A DNA stretch of 15,897 bases from Candidatus Mediterraneibacter gallistercoris (lineage in GTDB: Bacteria; Bacillota_A; Clostridia; Lachnospirales; Lachnospiraceae): the NCBI GenBank assembly GCA_019119745.1, contig DWWI01000108.1:1-15897 (forward strand), in the 5' to 3' direction. Positions 8,201-13,678 of the stretch are shown here, piece by piece. The notes under the pieces were generated by a model, which saw nothing but the letters and a program-made list of their open reading frames with translations, searched no databases and was not told the DNA's origin. Both the position numbers and the translations under genes were made by a program. Numbering within the stretch: position 1 is the first letter of the stretch; each line of letters opens with the position of its first letter.

Positions 8201-8576
8201 TTCTGCCGACGGCGCTGTCCTGTCGGTGACGAAAAAGTTCAGGGCGTCAGATGCGAAAATGGATGTGGAGATGGAATATATATTTGATGCAGCGGCATTT
8301 GCAGGCCGGACTATCGTTGTGTTTGAATATCTGTATCAGGAGGATGTAGAGATCAGCCGCCACGCGGATCTGGAAGATCTGATGCAGCAGCTGTATGTAA
8401 AGAATGCAGAGGCTCAGTCGGATGAAAAGGAAAGCGGTGAAGCTGCAGTTGATACACCGCAGACGGGAGATGAATCCGATCCGTTCCCGATAGCTGCCGC
8501 TGCGGCCGGCGCCGGTTTGATTCTAGTGATCCTGGGCATATATATACGAAGAAAGTATTATAATAGTAATGACTGA
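5223..8576 (+). CDS. Sortase-anchored surface adhesin/pilin-like protein with Cna-B (SpaA) and VaFE domains
   Basis: This is a secreted, wall-anchored stalk protein of 1117 residues. A signal peptide covers residues 1-29. A beta-rich domain follows (about 30-160), then a domain with Cys169, Cys204 and GYQALAG (Gln261). Six Cna-B/SpaA domains start near 277, 374, 509, 612, 722 and 830. Each keeps a lysine in its first strand and the glutamate of the E-xx-(A)P-x-GY motif (Glu339, 469, 579, 684, 791, 896), so intramolecular isopeptide bonds are likely. A VaFE-type domain covers about 935-1056, with VFEYLY at 1033. The sorting signal is TPQTG (1078-1082), then a hydrophobic helix (1088-1108) and a basic tail RRKYYNSND. 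The motif differs from LPxTG and no sortase gene lies in the window. The gene overlaps the DUF5688 gene by ATGA. The likely role is adhesion to host or other cells; the ligand is unknown. Confidence 0.9.
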   Translation: MRQLFKRMTALLCSGLLLTGLCVTENTAAENKKTYNVTFRIHGEGTVKLENDAQGESVLESGEKTLTLDPGTFVKVTAETNETEVEQDEKTEDDSVITIAVSTAGGIELEPVTMGRGSAFTREITVTEIDKVVDITFGSSAPGIARAARVLAAASEEFPETGNKYTGTCTVKSVVGGNGHTVYGVTLGDFTGILSGEGEAEVNCAQHSAAAPVAGMKYNYTFTVTSVDKTTGKVTGSLYVVSQTQPATGAVDSEGYLIGYQALAGTFAIYREYNGSLRLKKVSADPSMTKDNECYSLKDAKYGVYSDARCTKQEAVLTTKEDGATDTVELPAGRYYVKELSAPGGYALNDKKYTVDVTPGNTAVVEAEDYPQSAAVTLLLEKTDAQTGEGIPQGSASLSDAEFTVKYYAGYYENDPAADEVKAVRTWVLRTDAEGKAALKDSQKVSGDEFYKNSKGENVLPLGTVTIQETKAPEGYLINEKTEVRQITPSGKDEEVDTYNAPEMPEKVIRGDLQLVKFSREPEEDKDRKTPLEGICFEITSRTSGRTVEIITDENGYASTEQLGDKRGGLAYDTYIVHEKNTPAGFEPVEDFEITISDEGEALYYILEDKTIVSPVCLVKTDSTTGKTIPVTGAEFELLDADKEVITMTTYYPEKKIYKTFETNENGTFLLPERLPAGEYYFRELRAPEGYLLYGEDIKFTITESYEWDSPLVIEFPDVPAMGRIKLTKTETGTDAALAGAEFEITAAEDIVTPDGTVRARKGELMDTIITDENGKAYSDELFLGRYTLKETKQPAGYVLSEEEWNVELSYKDQETAVTTEHVAVENVPSRFVLAKKEKGTEKCLSGVKFAYWKKSETTSEGEQMADEQKKEILTTGEDGTLTVENLVPGTYCIQEIESVPGYLLDETVYEFTVAEDGRIDGEENGFLTVENSASAIVRTKAVNADTGDQELLPQESRVIDTVSMENLQTGTEYMLRGVLMDQQTGEPLRENDSADGAVLSVTKKFRASDAKMDVEMEYIFDAAAFAGRTIVVFEYLYQEDVEISRHADLEDLMQQLYVKNAEAQSDEKESGEAAVDTPQTGDESDPFPIAAAAAGAGLILVILGIYIRRKYYNSND

Positions 8577-8594
8577 ACTGTTGCGATAAAGTAC

Positions 8595-8623
8595 TTTACA
8601 TTTTGGTTAAATTATGCTAGGAT
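8595..8623 (+). promoter_or_regulatory. Promoter of tRNA-Arg
   Basis: TTTACA (8595-8600), 17 nt, TAGGAT (8618-8623) preceded by TGC, which gives an extended -10. The start would be near 8630, about 44 nt upstream of the tRNA. Confidence 0.7.
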
Positions 8624-8636
8624 AGAAAAGGTTGTG

Positions 8637-8660
8637 AAGGGGAGCGTTGAAGTTCCCCTT
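8637..8660 (+). other. Hairpin in the pre-tRNA leader
   Basis: AAGGGGA (8637-8643) pairs with TCCCCTT (8654-8660) around a 10-nt loop. No T-run follows, so it is a poor terminator. It lies between the promoter and the tRNA and would be removed with the 5' leader by RNase P. Confidence 0.5.
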
Positions 8661-8673
8661 TCATAACTGGAAT

Positions 8674-8745
8674 GCGTCTGTAGCTCAGTGGATAGAGCAA
8701 TGCCCTCCGGAGGCATGTGCGGCGGTTCGACTCCGCTCAGACGCT
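8674..8745 (+). tRNA. tRNA-Arg, anticodon CCG
   Basis: The cloverleaf is complete over 72 nt. The acceptor stem is GCGTCTG/CAGACGC, the D stem GCTC/GAGC, the anticodon stem ATGCC/GGCAT with loop CTCCGGA, and the T stem GGCGG/CCGCT (one G-T pair) with loop TTCGACT. Anticodon CCG at positions 34-36 reads codon CGG. A20 in the D loop and C35 fit arginine identity. The CCA end is not encoded, so it must be added by a CCA-adding enzyme. The discriminator base 73 is T, where A or G is usual for arginine tRNAs. Confidence 0.95.
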
Positions 8746-8754
8746 GTTTTGTTT

Positions 8755-8804
8755 AAAAAAGATGCTTCATGAATCTGATAAACAGCTCATGAAGCATCTT
8801 TTTT
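8755..8804. terminator. Bidirectional terminator between tRNA-Arg and the ABC permease gene
   Basis: An uninterrupted 18-bp inverted repeat: six A, GATGCTTCATGA, a 14-nt loop, TCATGAAGCATC, six T. It has a T-run after the stem on both strands, so it can stop transcripts from either side. On the - strand its stem begins inside the permease stop codon (8803-8805). Confidence 0.93.
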
Positions 8805-9603
8805 ATATAAGATTGATCTTCTTTTTCATAATATAATGTGTCGCGATATACTGGATGACTGTTATGACCAGCATTAAAACTGTACTGATCATTAAGAGTT
8901 TCAGCAGATAATCAGTCAGGGCGCTTCCCTGAAGAGTATAAGTTCTGTATCCGGGAAAACATCCGAACAGAACCATGAGTATTACGCTGAGGATCTGTAC
9001 GACTGTTGATGTAATAAAGTATGCTGCGATGGCGCCCAGTACCCGGTGGCTTGGGAAAAGCTGGCCGACTGCAACAGAAAAGTAGGTCATGATCACCGAG
9101 CTGATCGCGCTGACCAGGCAGGCGATGAACAGGATGAGCGCAAATGTACCGACGGAGAAGCCGAGTTCATTCGTCACAGTGTCGGCAACTGTGCTGTAGG
9201 CTGTTGTTACGTTGCTTCCTGTTACAAGAAGCAGGATGCCGGCAGCAATGATGATGAGATCAGCCGCCATCAGGATATAACCTGAGATAATCTTAGCCCA
9301 CAGATGCTGCGGCCCCGAGATGGGAAGTGTCCATGAAAGGTATCCTTCTTTGCTGAACAGATTCCGATAAAACCGGAATGCAACCTGCATCCATGTAAAG
9401 ATCATAAGTGCAGAAATCAAAAGCGTCATCAGAGAGAAAAAGAGAACAAGGGAGAGAACGAGAGGTTCGGTCACATCCCTGAAACTCAGTCTGTTCATAT
9501 AGAAAAAACGTGCCATAAAACATATGAAGAGATAGACTGCGTGCAGCAGGATAAATATCCTGGCAGCTGATTTTAAGTCGTATTTAATCAGTTTTCCTAA
9601 CAT
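8803..9603 (-). CDS. ABC-2 type transporter permease
   Basis: This is the membrane half of an ABC transporter, 266 residues. A short basic N-terminus (MLGKLIKYDLKS) leads into about six hydrophobic helices, near residues 16-34, 45-70, 103-127, 150-173, 186-214 and 233-253. The C-terminal tail is basic (KKKINLI). The start at 9603 has GGGAGG 7 nt upstream (9611-9616), inside the ATPase gene, which it overlaps by 7 nt. With the adjacent ATPase and GntR regulator it has the layout of YtrA-type operons. In Firmicutes these are often induced by wall-active antibiotics or peptides. The substrate here is unknown. The gene ends in the shared bidirectional terminator. Confidence 0.88.
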   Translation of the reverse strand: MLGKLIKYDLKSAARIFILLHAVYLFICFMARFFYMNRLSFRDVTEPLVLSLVLFFSLMTLLISALMIFTWMQVAFRFYRNLFSKEGYLSWTLPISGPQHLWAKIISGYILMAADLIIIAAGILLLVTGSNVTTAYSTVADTVTNELGFSVGTFALILFIACLVSAISSVIMTYFSVAVGQLFPSHRVLGAIAAYFITSTVVQILSVILMVLFGCFPGYRTYTLQGSALTDYLLKLLMISTVLMLVITVIQYIATHYIMKKKINLI

Positions 9604-10295
9604 TTGAATACCTCCCTGAATAAAGCATCCACTGACTTACCATATGTGGTACGTATTTCATCCACGGTTTTATTGAGAGCCAATTGGCCGTTCTGCAGGA
9701 ATATTACCCGGTCCAGTACATTTTCGATATCAGAGATCAGATGTGTTGAAAGCAGTACGGTAGCGTTTTCGTTATAATTTGTGAGAATAGTCTGCAAAAT
9801 ATAAGCTCTTGCCGCCGGGTCAACTCCTCCGATCGGTTCGTCGAGTATGTATAAGTCGGCGTCACGGCTCATGACGAGTACAAGCTGAACTTTTTCTTTG
9901 GTTCCCTTCGACAGAGCGCTGATTCGGGTGTTCCGGTCGATTTCAAGAGTGTCGAGCATCTTTAACGCGCGCTCTGTACTGAAGTTCTTGTAAAAGTCCG
10001 AGTAATAGGAGAGGATCTCTCTTACTTTCATATGTTCACTGAAAAAACTGCGGTCGGGAAGATAGGATACGATTTTCTTTGTCGCTGTTCCCGGTTCGAG
10101 ACCATTGACCATAATATGTCCGTCCGTGGGGACAAGAAGCCCGTTTGCGAGCTTGATCAGTGTGGTCTTTCCGCTTCCGTTGGGGCCGAGGAGCCCTACG
10201 ATCTGCCCCCGCTCAATGGAAAGGTTCAGATTGGAAAGAGCGAAAAAGCTGCCGTATTTTTTCGTCAGTCTCTGACATTCTAGAATCGGTCTCAT
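9597..10295 (-). CDS. ABC transporter ATP-binding protein
   Basis: This is the ATPase subunit of the transporter formed with the downstream permease, 232 residues. The motifs occur in order: Walker A GPNGSGKTT (37-45), signature LSKGT (128-132, a variant of LSGGQ seen in this subfamily), Walker B LYILDEP (148-154) with catalytic Glu153, the D-loop GGVDP, and the switch histidine His185 in STHL. The Q-loop position reads SYLPDRS, with Asp81 where many ATPases have Gln. The start codon overlaps the gntR stop (ATGA, 10292-10295) and has AGGGAGG upstream, so regulator, ATPase and permease are coupled. Confidence 0.95.
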   Translation of the reverse strand: MRPILECQRLTKKYGSFFALSNLNLSIERGQIVGLLGPNGSGKTTLIKLANGLLVPTDGHIMVNGLEPGTATKKIVSYLPDRSFFSEHMKVREILSYYSDFYKNFSTERALKMLDTLEIDRNTRISALSKGTKEKVQLVLVMSRDADLYILDEPIGGVDPAARAYILQTILTNYNENATVLLSTHLISDIENVLDRVIFLQNGQLALNKTVDEIRTTYGKSVDALFREVFKC

Positions 10296-10666
10296 TGTAA
10301 ACCTCCCTTTTTGATTGTGACTGTTATCATTTCGAGAGTGTCCTCATCAGAAAAGCCGAGCTTATGCATCTGTCTGAAGAAATCCCGGATGTGCTCCTGC
10401 GCCAGCTCTGTCTTCATCTCTTTGATCATGGCGGTGTCGTCTGTTATAAAACGCCCGCTTGTGCGCTGGGAGTGTACGAGCCCGCATCGTTCCAGTTCGG
10501 ACAGAGCTTTCTGCATTGTATTTGGATTGACGGCAGCCTCTACGGCAAGATCACGTACCGAGGGCAGCTTGTCTCCGGGCCGATAGACACCTGAAATGAT
10601 GTCGTGTTGAATTCGTTCCATCAATTGAAGATAGATGGGACGGTCATTATCCAGATTCCATGGCAT
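10292..10666 (-). CDS. GntR-family transcriptional regulator, YtrA subfamily
   Basis: This is a 124-residue DNA-binding regulator. Residues about 9-75 form the GntR winged helix-turn-helix: RPIYLQLMERI, then GVYRPGDKLPSVRDLA and the recognition region VNPNTMQKALSELE, then a wing with SQRTSGRFI. The remaining 45-50 residues are a short helical segment instead of a full ligand-binding domain, which is the mark of the YtrA subfamily. The start at 10666 has GAGGTGA upstream. It is the first gene of the operon and lies downstream of a palindrome at its own start site, so autorepression is expected. Members of this group usually repress the linked ABC transporter until a wall-stress signal arrives; the signal here is unknown. 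Confidence 0.93.
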   Translation of the reverse strand: MPWNLDNDRPIYLQLMERIQHDIISGVYRPGDKLPSVRDLAVEAAVNPNTMQKALSELERCGLVHSQRTSGRFITDDTAMIKEMKTELAQEHIRDFFRQMHKLGFSDEDTLEMITVTIKKGGLQ

Positions 10667-10690
10667 TTGATCACCTCGTATTCTTTTTAG

Positions 10691-10741
10691 AGGGAACTGC
10701 CTTTGGCAGTTCCCTGCAGGACGAGGGATATCCCTCGTCCT
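10691..10741 (-). repeat. Two tandem perfect palindromes in the gntR leader
   Basis: AGGGAACTGCC-ttt-GGCAGTTCCCT (10691-10715) is an 11-bp perfect stem with a 3-nt loop. Two bases further on, AGGACGAGGGAT followed directly by its complement ATCCCTCGTCCT (10718-10741) is a 24-nt perfect palindrome. Both lie in the predicted untranslated leader of gntR. Neither has a T-run in either direction, so they are not normal terminators. AGGGA or TCCCT occurs in all four arms, which allows alternative pairing. They resemble repeated extragenic palindromes, or could be RNA-stability or regulatory elements. Confidence 0.8.
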
Positions 10742-10746
10742 ATAAC

Positions 10747-10766
10747 TGTATTATTGATATAATACA
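10747..10766 (-). promoter_or_regulatory. Probable operator for the GntR/YtrA-type repressor
   Basis: TGTATTAT, four bases, then ATAATACA: an 8-bp perfect inverted repeat directly after the -10 box and across the predicted start site. This is a classic position for a dimeric repressor, and the TGTATTA/TAATACA shape resembles sites of YtrA-type regulators. Binding by the adjacent gene product is inferred. Confidence 0.7.
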
Positions 10767-10795
10767 ATAATATATTCGCTGTGGGAAAATGTCAA
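10767..10795 (-). promoter_or_regulatory. Promoter of the gntR-ABC transporter operon
   Basis: On the - strand, a perfect TTGACA (10790-10795), 17 nt, then TATTAT (10767-10772). The start is near 10760, giving a leader of about 94 nt. This is the closest match to consensus in the window, as expected for a promoter held down by a repressor. It begins 16 nt past the nfo stop codon. Confidence 0.85.
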
Positions 10796-10811
10796 GACTT
10801 TTTCAGAAATG

Positions 10812-11723
10812 TCAAAGAGTGTTTTCATTTTTACGGACGATATTTTCTTTCATATCCGGGTCAAATATACCCTTTCTCAGCATTTGAATCTCATATTTAT
10901 ATGGAGCGTAGGATTTCTTCGGCGCAGTGGGGGAAGGAATATACGGCGTCTCCAGTATTTTCGGGATTTCTTCAAAATCAGGGTGATGAACAATATAATT
11001 GAGCGCATCGAATCCGATTTCGCCAAAGCCGATGTTTTCATGACGGTCTTTTGCTGCTCCCGGCACGTTTTTGCTGTCATTAATATGAAATACAGCAATC
11101 TGCTCTTTGCCGATCACATGGTCAAAATCGGTTATGACATCATCAAAATGATGGATAATGTCATAACCGCTGTCGCTTGTGTGGCAGGTGTCAAAGCATA
11201 CTCTGAGCTTATCGTTATGTGCTACGCCGTCATAGATCCGTGCCAGCTCTTCGAAAGAACGACCGATTTCAGAACCTTTTCCGGCCATGGTCTCAAGTGC
11301 GATAAAACAGTCTGTGTCTGAAGTAAGTACCTCATTAAGTCCTTTGATGATCTGGGCTGTGCCTGCCTCAACCCCGGCGCCCACATGCGCGCCGGGATGG
11401 AGGATAAGTGTGTGGCTCCTGCAGCTTATCGTGCGTTCGATTTCTTTGGCAAGGAATTCCACTGCGAGGGAGAAGGTTTCCGGTTTTACAGAATTGCCTA
11501 AGTTGATAATGTATGGCGCATGAACGATAATCTCCCGGATTCCGTGTTCTTTCATATATTCCCATGCCGGATCGATATTCAGCTCGCTGATCTCTTTTCT
11601 TCTTGTATTTTGCGGCGCTCCGGTATAGAACATAAATGTATCGGCTCCATAGGAAACAGCTTCCTTTGCAGAACCGAGGAGCATTTCTTTACCGCTCATG
11701 CCTACGTGTGAACCTAGTATCAT
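10812..11723 (-). CDS. nfo: Deoxyribonuclease IV (AP endonuclease IV)
   Basis: This enzyme cuts DNA 5' to abasic sites in base excision repair and uses a cluster of three metal ions. The 303-residue protein is close to the usual length near 285-300. The metal ligands are all visible: His68 (HAPY), His109 (LHPGAH), Glu144 (ALETMAGKG), Asp178 and His181 (FDTCH), His213 (VFHIND), Asp226 and His228 (KDRHENIG), and Glu258 (ILETP). [13 protein letters not shown] near the N-terminus is also typical. I chose the ATG at 11723 because AGGAG lies 7 nt upstream; in-frame ATGs further up overlap that site or the promoter. The gene is divergent from argS and has its own promoter. No terminator is seen between nfo and the gntR promoter downstream. 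Confidence 0.96.
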   Translation of the reverse strand: MILGSHVGMSGKEMLLGSAKEAVSYGADTFMFYTGAPQNTRRKEISELNIDPAWEYMKEHGIREIIVHAPYIINLGNSVKPETFSLAVEFLAKEIERTISCRSHTLILHPGAHVGAGVEAGTAQIIKGLNEVLTSDTDCFIALETMAGKGSEIGRSFEELARIYDGVAHNDKLRVCFDTCHTSDSGYDIIHHFDDVITDFDHVIGKEQIAVFHINDSKNVPGAAKDRHENIGFGEIGFDALNYIVHHPDFEEIPKILETPYIPSPTAPKKSYAPYKYEIQMLRKGIFDPDMKENIVRKNENTL

Positions 11724-11757
11724 AATGATTCTCCTTTTCATAGATAAAATATGATTC

Positions 11758-11786
11758 ATTATAAAATAGATCAGGAGTTTTCTCAA
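11758..11786 (-). promoter_or_regulatory. Promoter of nfo
   Basis: On the - strand, TTGAGA (11781-11786), 17 nt, and a perfect TATAAT (11758-11763). The start is near 11751, about 28 nt before the ATG. It is divergent from the argS promoter. Confidence 0.75.
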
Positions 11787-11840
11787 GATGGCAGATTCGT
11801 GCCCGGCGGAGTGACTCTTCTGGATTTTCCCAACGAAAAC

Positions 11841-11869
11841 TTGCCGTCAACCTTTATACATGGTAGAAT
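11841..11869 (+). promoter_or_regulatory. Promoter of argS
   Basis: TTGCCG (11841-11846), 17 nt, TAGAAT (11864-11869) preceded by TGG (extended -10). The start is near 11876. This rules out the in-frame ATG at 11860 as the argS start. No T-box is seen in the short leader. Confidence 0.65.
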
Positions 11870-11904
11870 ATCTTTCATACGGACGAAGAGGAGTGTGGAA
11901 GATA

Positions 11905-13671
11905 GTGAAGACTTTACTGGAACTTATCACAATAGAGATGGAAGAGGCTTTTTCAAAGGCGGGCTATGACAAAGAGCTTGCGAAAGTGACTCTTTCCAAC
12001 CGCCCGGATCTGTGCGAATATCAGTGCAATGGAGCGATGGCGGGAGCGAAGAAATATAAGAAAGCGCCGTTTGTGATTGCGGAAGATGTGGCTCCGTATC
12101 TGAAAGGCAGCAAATATTTTGAGTCGGTGGATGTGGTCAAACCGGGATTTATTAACCTGAAGCTGTCCAAAGAGAGCGTAGCCTCTTATCTGAATGATAT
12201 GGCTGCAGAAGAAAAGCTGGGGGTTGAGGATGAAAAAACCCCGAAGACGATCATGATCGATTACGGCGGCCCGAATGTCGCAAAGCCGCTGCATGTCGGG
12301 CATCTGCGTTCTGCGATTATCGGCGAGAGTGTAAAGAGGATACTGCGTTACAAAGGAAATCAGGTGATCGGGGATATTCATCTCGGAGACTGGGGATATC
12401 AGATGGGACTGATCATTACGGAGCTTAAGAAGCGTCAGCCGGATCTGCCGTATTTTGATGAATCTTATGAAGGGGAGTATCCGGCGGAAGCTCCGTTTAC
12501 TATCGGAGAGTTGGAAGAAATCTATCCGACTGCAAGCGCATATGCGAAAGAACACGAAGATTACAGAGAAGAAGCATTGCATGCTACGTATCTTCTTCAG
12601 AACGGATACAGGGGATACCGCGCTATCTGGAATCATATTATGAATGTGTCGGTTGCAGATCTGAAAAAGAACTATGAAAAGCTGAACGTAGATTTTGATC
12701 TGTGGAAAGGCGAAGCTGACGCGCAGAAATACATTCCGGATATGGTACAGATGTTAAAGGATAAAGGATACGCGCGCTACGATGAAGGAGCGCTTGTCGT
12801 TGATGTACAGGAAGAGACAGACAAGAAAGAAGTTCCGCCGTGCATGATCCTGAAATCTGACGGAGCGGCTCTCTATGATACGACGGATCTCGCAACCCTT
12901 GTGGAACGTGAAGAGGACTATAAGCCGGACGAGGTGATCTATGTAGTGGACAAGCGCCAGGAACTGCATTTTACACAGGTGTTCCGCTGTGCGAAAAAGA
13001 CGGGGATCGTGCGTCCGGAGACAGAGCTTAAATTTCTCGGCTTCGGTACGATGAACGGTAAGGATGGAAAACCGTTCAAGACCCGCGAGGGCGGTGTCAT
13101 GCGTCTGGAGAATCTGATCCGTGAGATCGATGAGGAAATGTACCGCAAGATCATGGATAACCGTACGGTAGAAGAGGAAGAAGCAGAGCGCACCTCACAG
13201 ATCGTAGGGCTTGCCGCGATCAAATATGGCGATCTTTCCAATCAGGCGTCCAAAGATTATGTATTTGATGTAGACAGGTTTACTTCGTTTGAGGGAAATA
13301 CCGGACCGTATATTCTCTATACGATCGTGCGTATCAAATCTATCCTGAATAAATATCAGGAAAGTGGTGGAAGTCTTGAAGGACTGAAAGTACGTCCGGC
13401 AGAAAATGAGTATGAAAAGGCGCTTATGCTGCAGGTGCTCAAATTTAATGATGTATTTGACGCGGTCTATGGGGAGACAGCGCCTCATAAACTCTGCGCA
13501 TATATTTATGAACTTGCCAATGAGTTCAATAAGTTCTACCATGAGACAAAGATGCTGTCTGAAGAAAATGAAGAGATAAAAGCCGGGTATATCGCACTTT
13601 TGGTTCTGGCAAGACGTGTGCTGGAAACATGTATTGATCTGCTCGGATTTGAAGCGCCGGAAAGGATGTAA
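11905..13671 (+). CDS. argS: Arginyl-tRNA synthetase
   Basis: This class I synthetase charges tRNA-Arg with arginine. The protein is 588 residues. The N-terminal Add-1 domain holds VTLSNRPDLCEYQCNGAMA, a recognisable version. The HIGH motif is HVGH (130-133) in PNVAKPLHVGHLRSAIIGES. The KMSKS equivalent is the degenerate GKPFKTREGG, as in many bacterial ArgS proteins that lack a clear KMSK. The C-terminal helical anticodon-binding domain includes ANEFNKFYHETKML and ends in LGFEAPERM. I chose the GTG at 11905 because family members usually begin MKxLLELI. AGAGGAG lies 11 nt upstream, a rather long spacing. It is the first gene of the argS-alaX-CPBP operon. Confidence 0.95.
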   Translation: MKTLLELITIEMEEAFSKAGYDKELAKVTLSNRPDLCEYQCNGAMAGAKKYKKAPFVIAEDVAPYLKGSKYFESVDVVKPGFINLKLSKESVASYLNDMAAEEKLGVEDEKTPKTIMIDYGGPNVAKPLHVGHLRSAIIGESVKRILRYKGNQVIGDIHLGDWGYQMGLIITELKKRQPDLPYFDESYEGEYPAEAPFTIGELEEIYPTASAYAKEHEDYREEALHATYLLQNGYRGYRAIWNHIMNVSVADLKKNYEKLNVDFDLWKGEADAQKYIPDMVQMLKDKGYARYDEGALVVDVQEETDKKEVPPCMILKSDGAALYDTTDLATLVEREEDYKPDEVIYVVDKRQELHFTQVFRCAKKTGIVRPETELKFLGFGTMNGKDGKPFKTREGGVMRLENLIREIDEEMYRKIMDNRTVEEEEAERTSQIVGLAAIKYGDLSNQASKDYVFDVDRFTSFEGNTGPYILYTIVRIKSILNKYQESGGSLEGLKVRPAENEYEKALMLQVLKFNDVFDAVYGETAPHKLCAYIYELANEFNKFYHETKMLSEENEEIKAGYIALLVLARRVLETCIDLLGFEAPERM

Positions 13672-13678
13672 TCACACA

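Noticed and set aside
8637..8660. Hairpin after the adhesin gene as its terminator
   Set aside because: The stem is only 7 bp and no T-run follows; it also lies downstream of the tRNA promoter.
11953..12636. Open frame of 227 codons on the - strand opposite argS
   Set aside because: Shadow of the argS coding frame with no recognisable motif.
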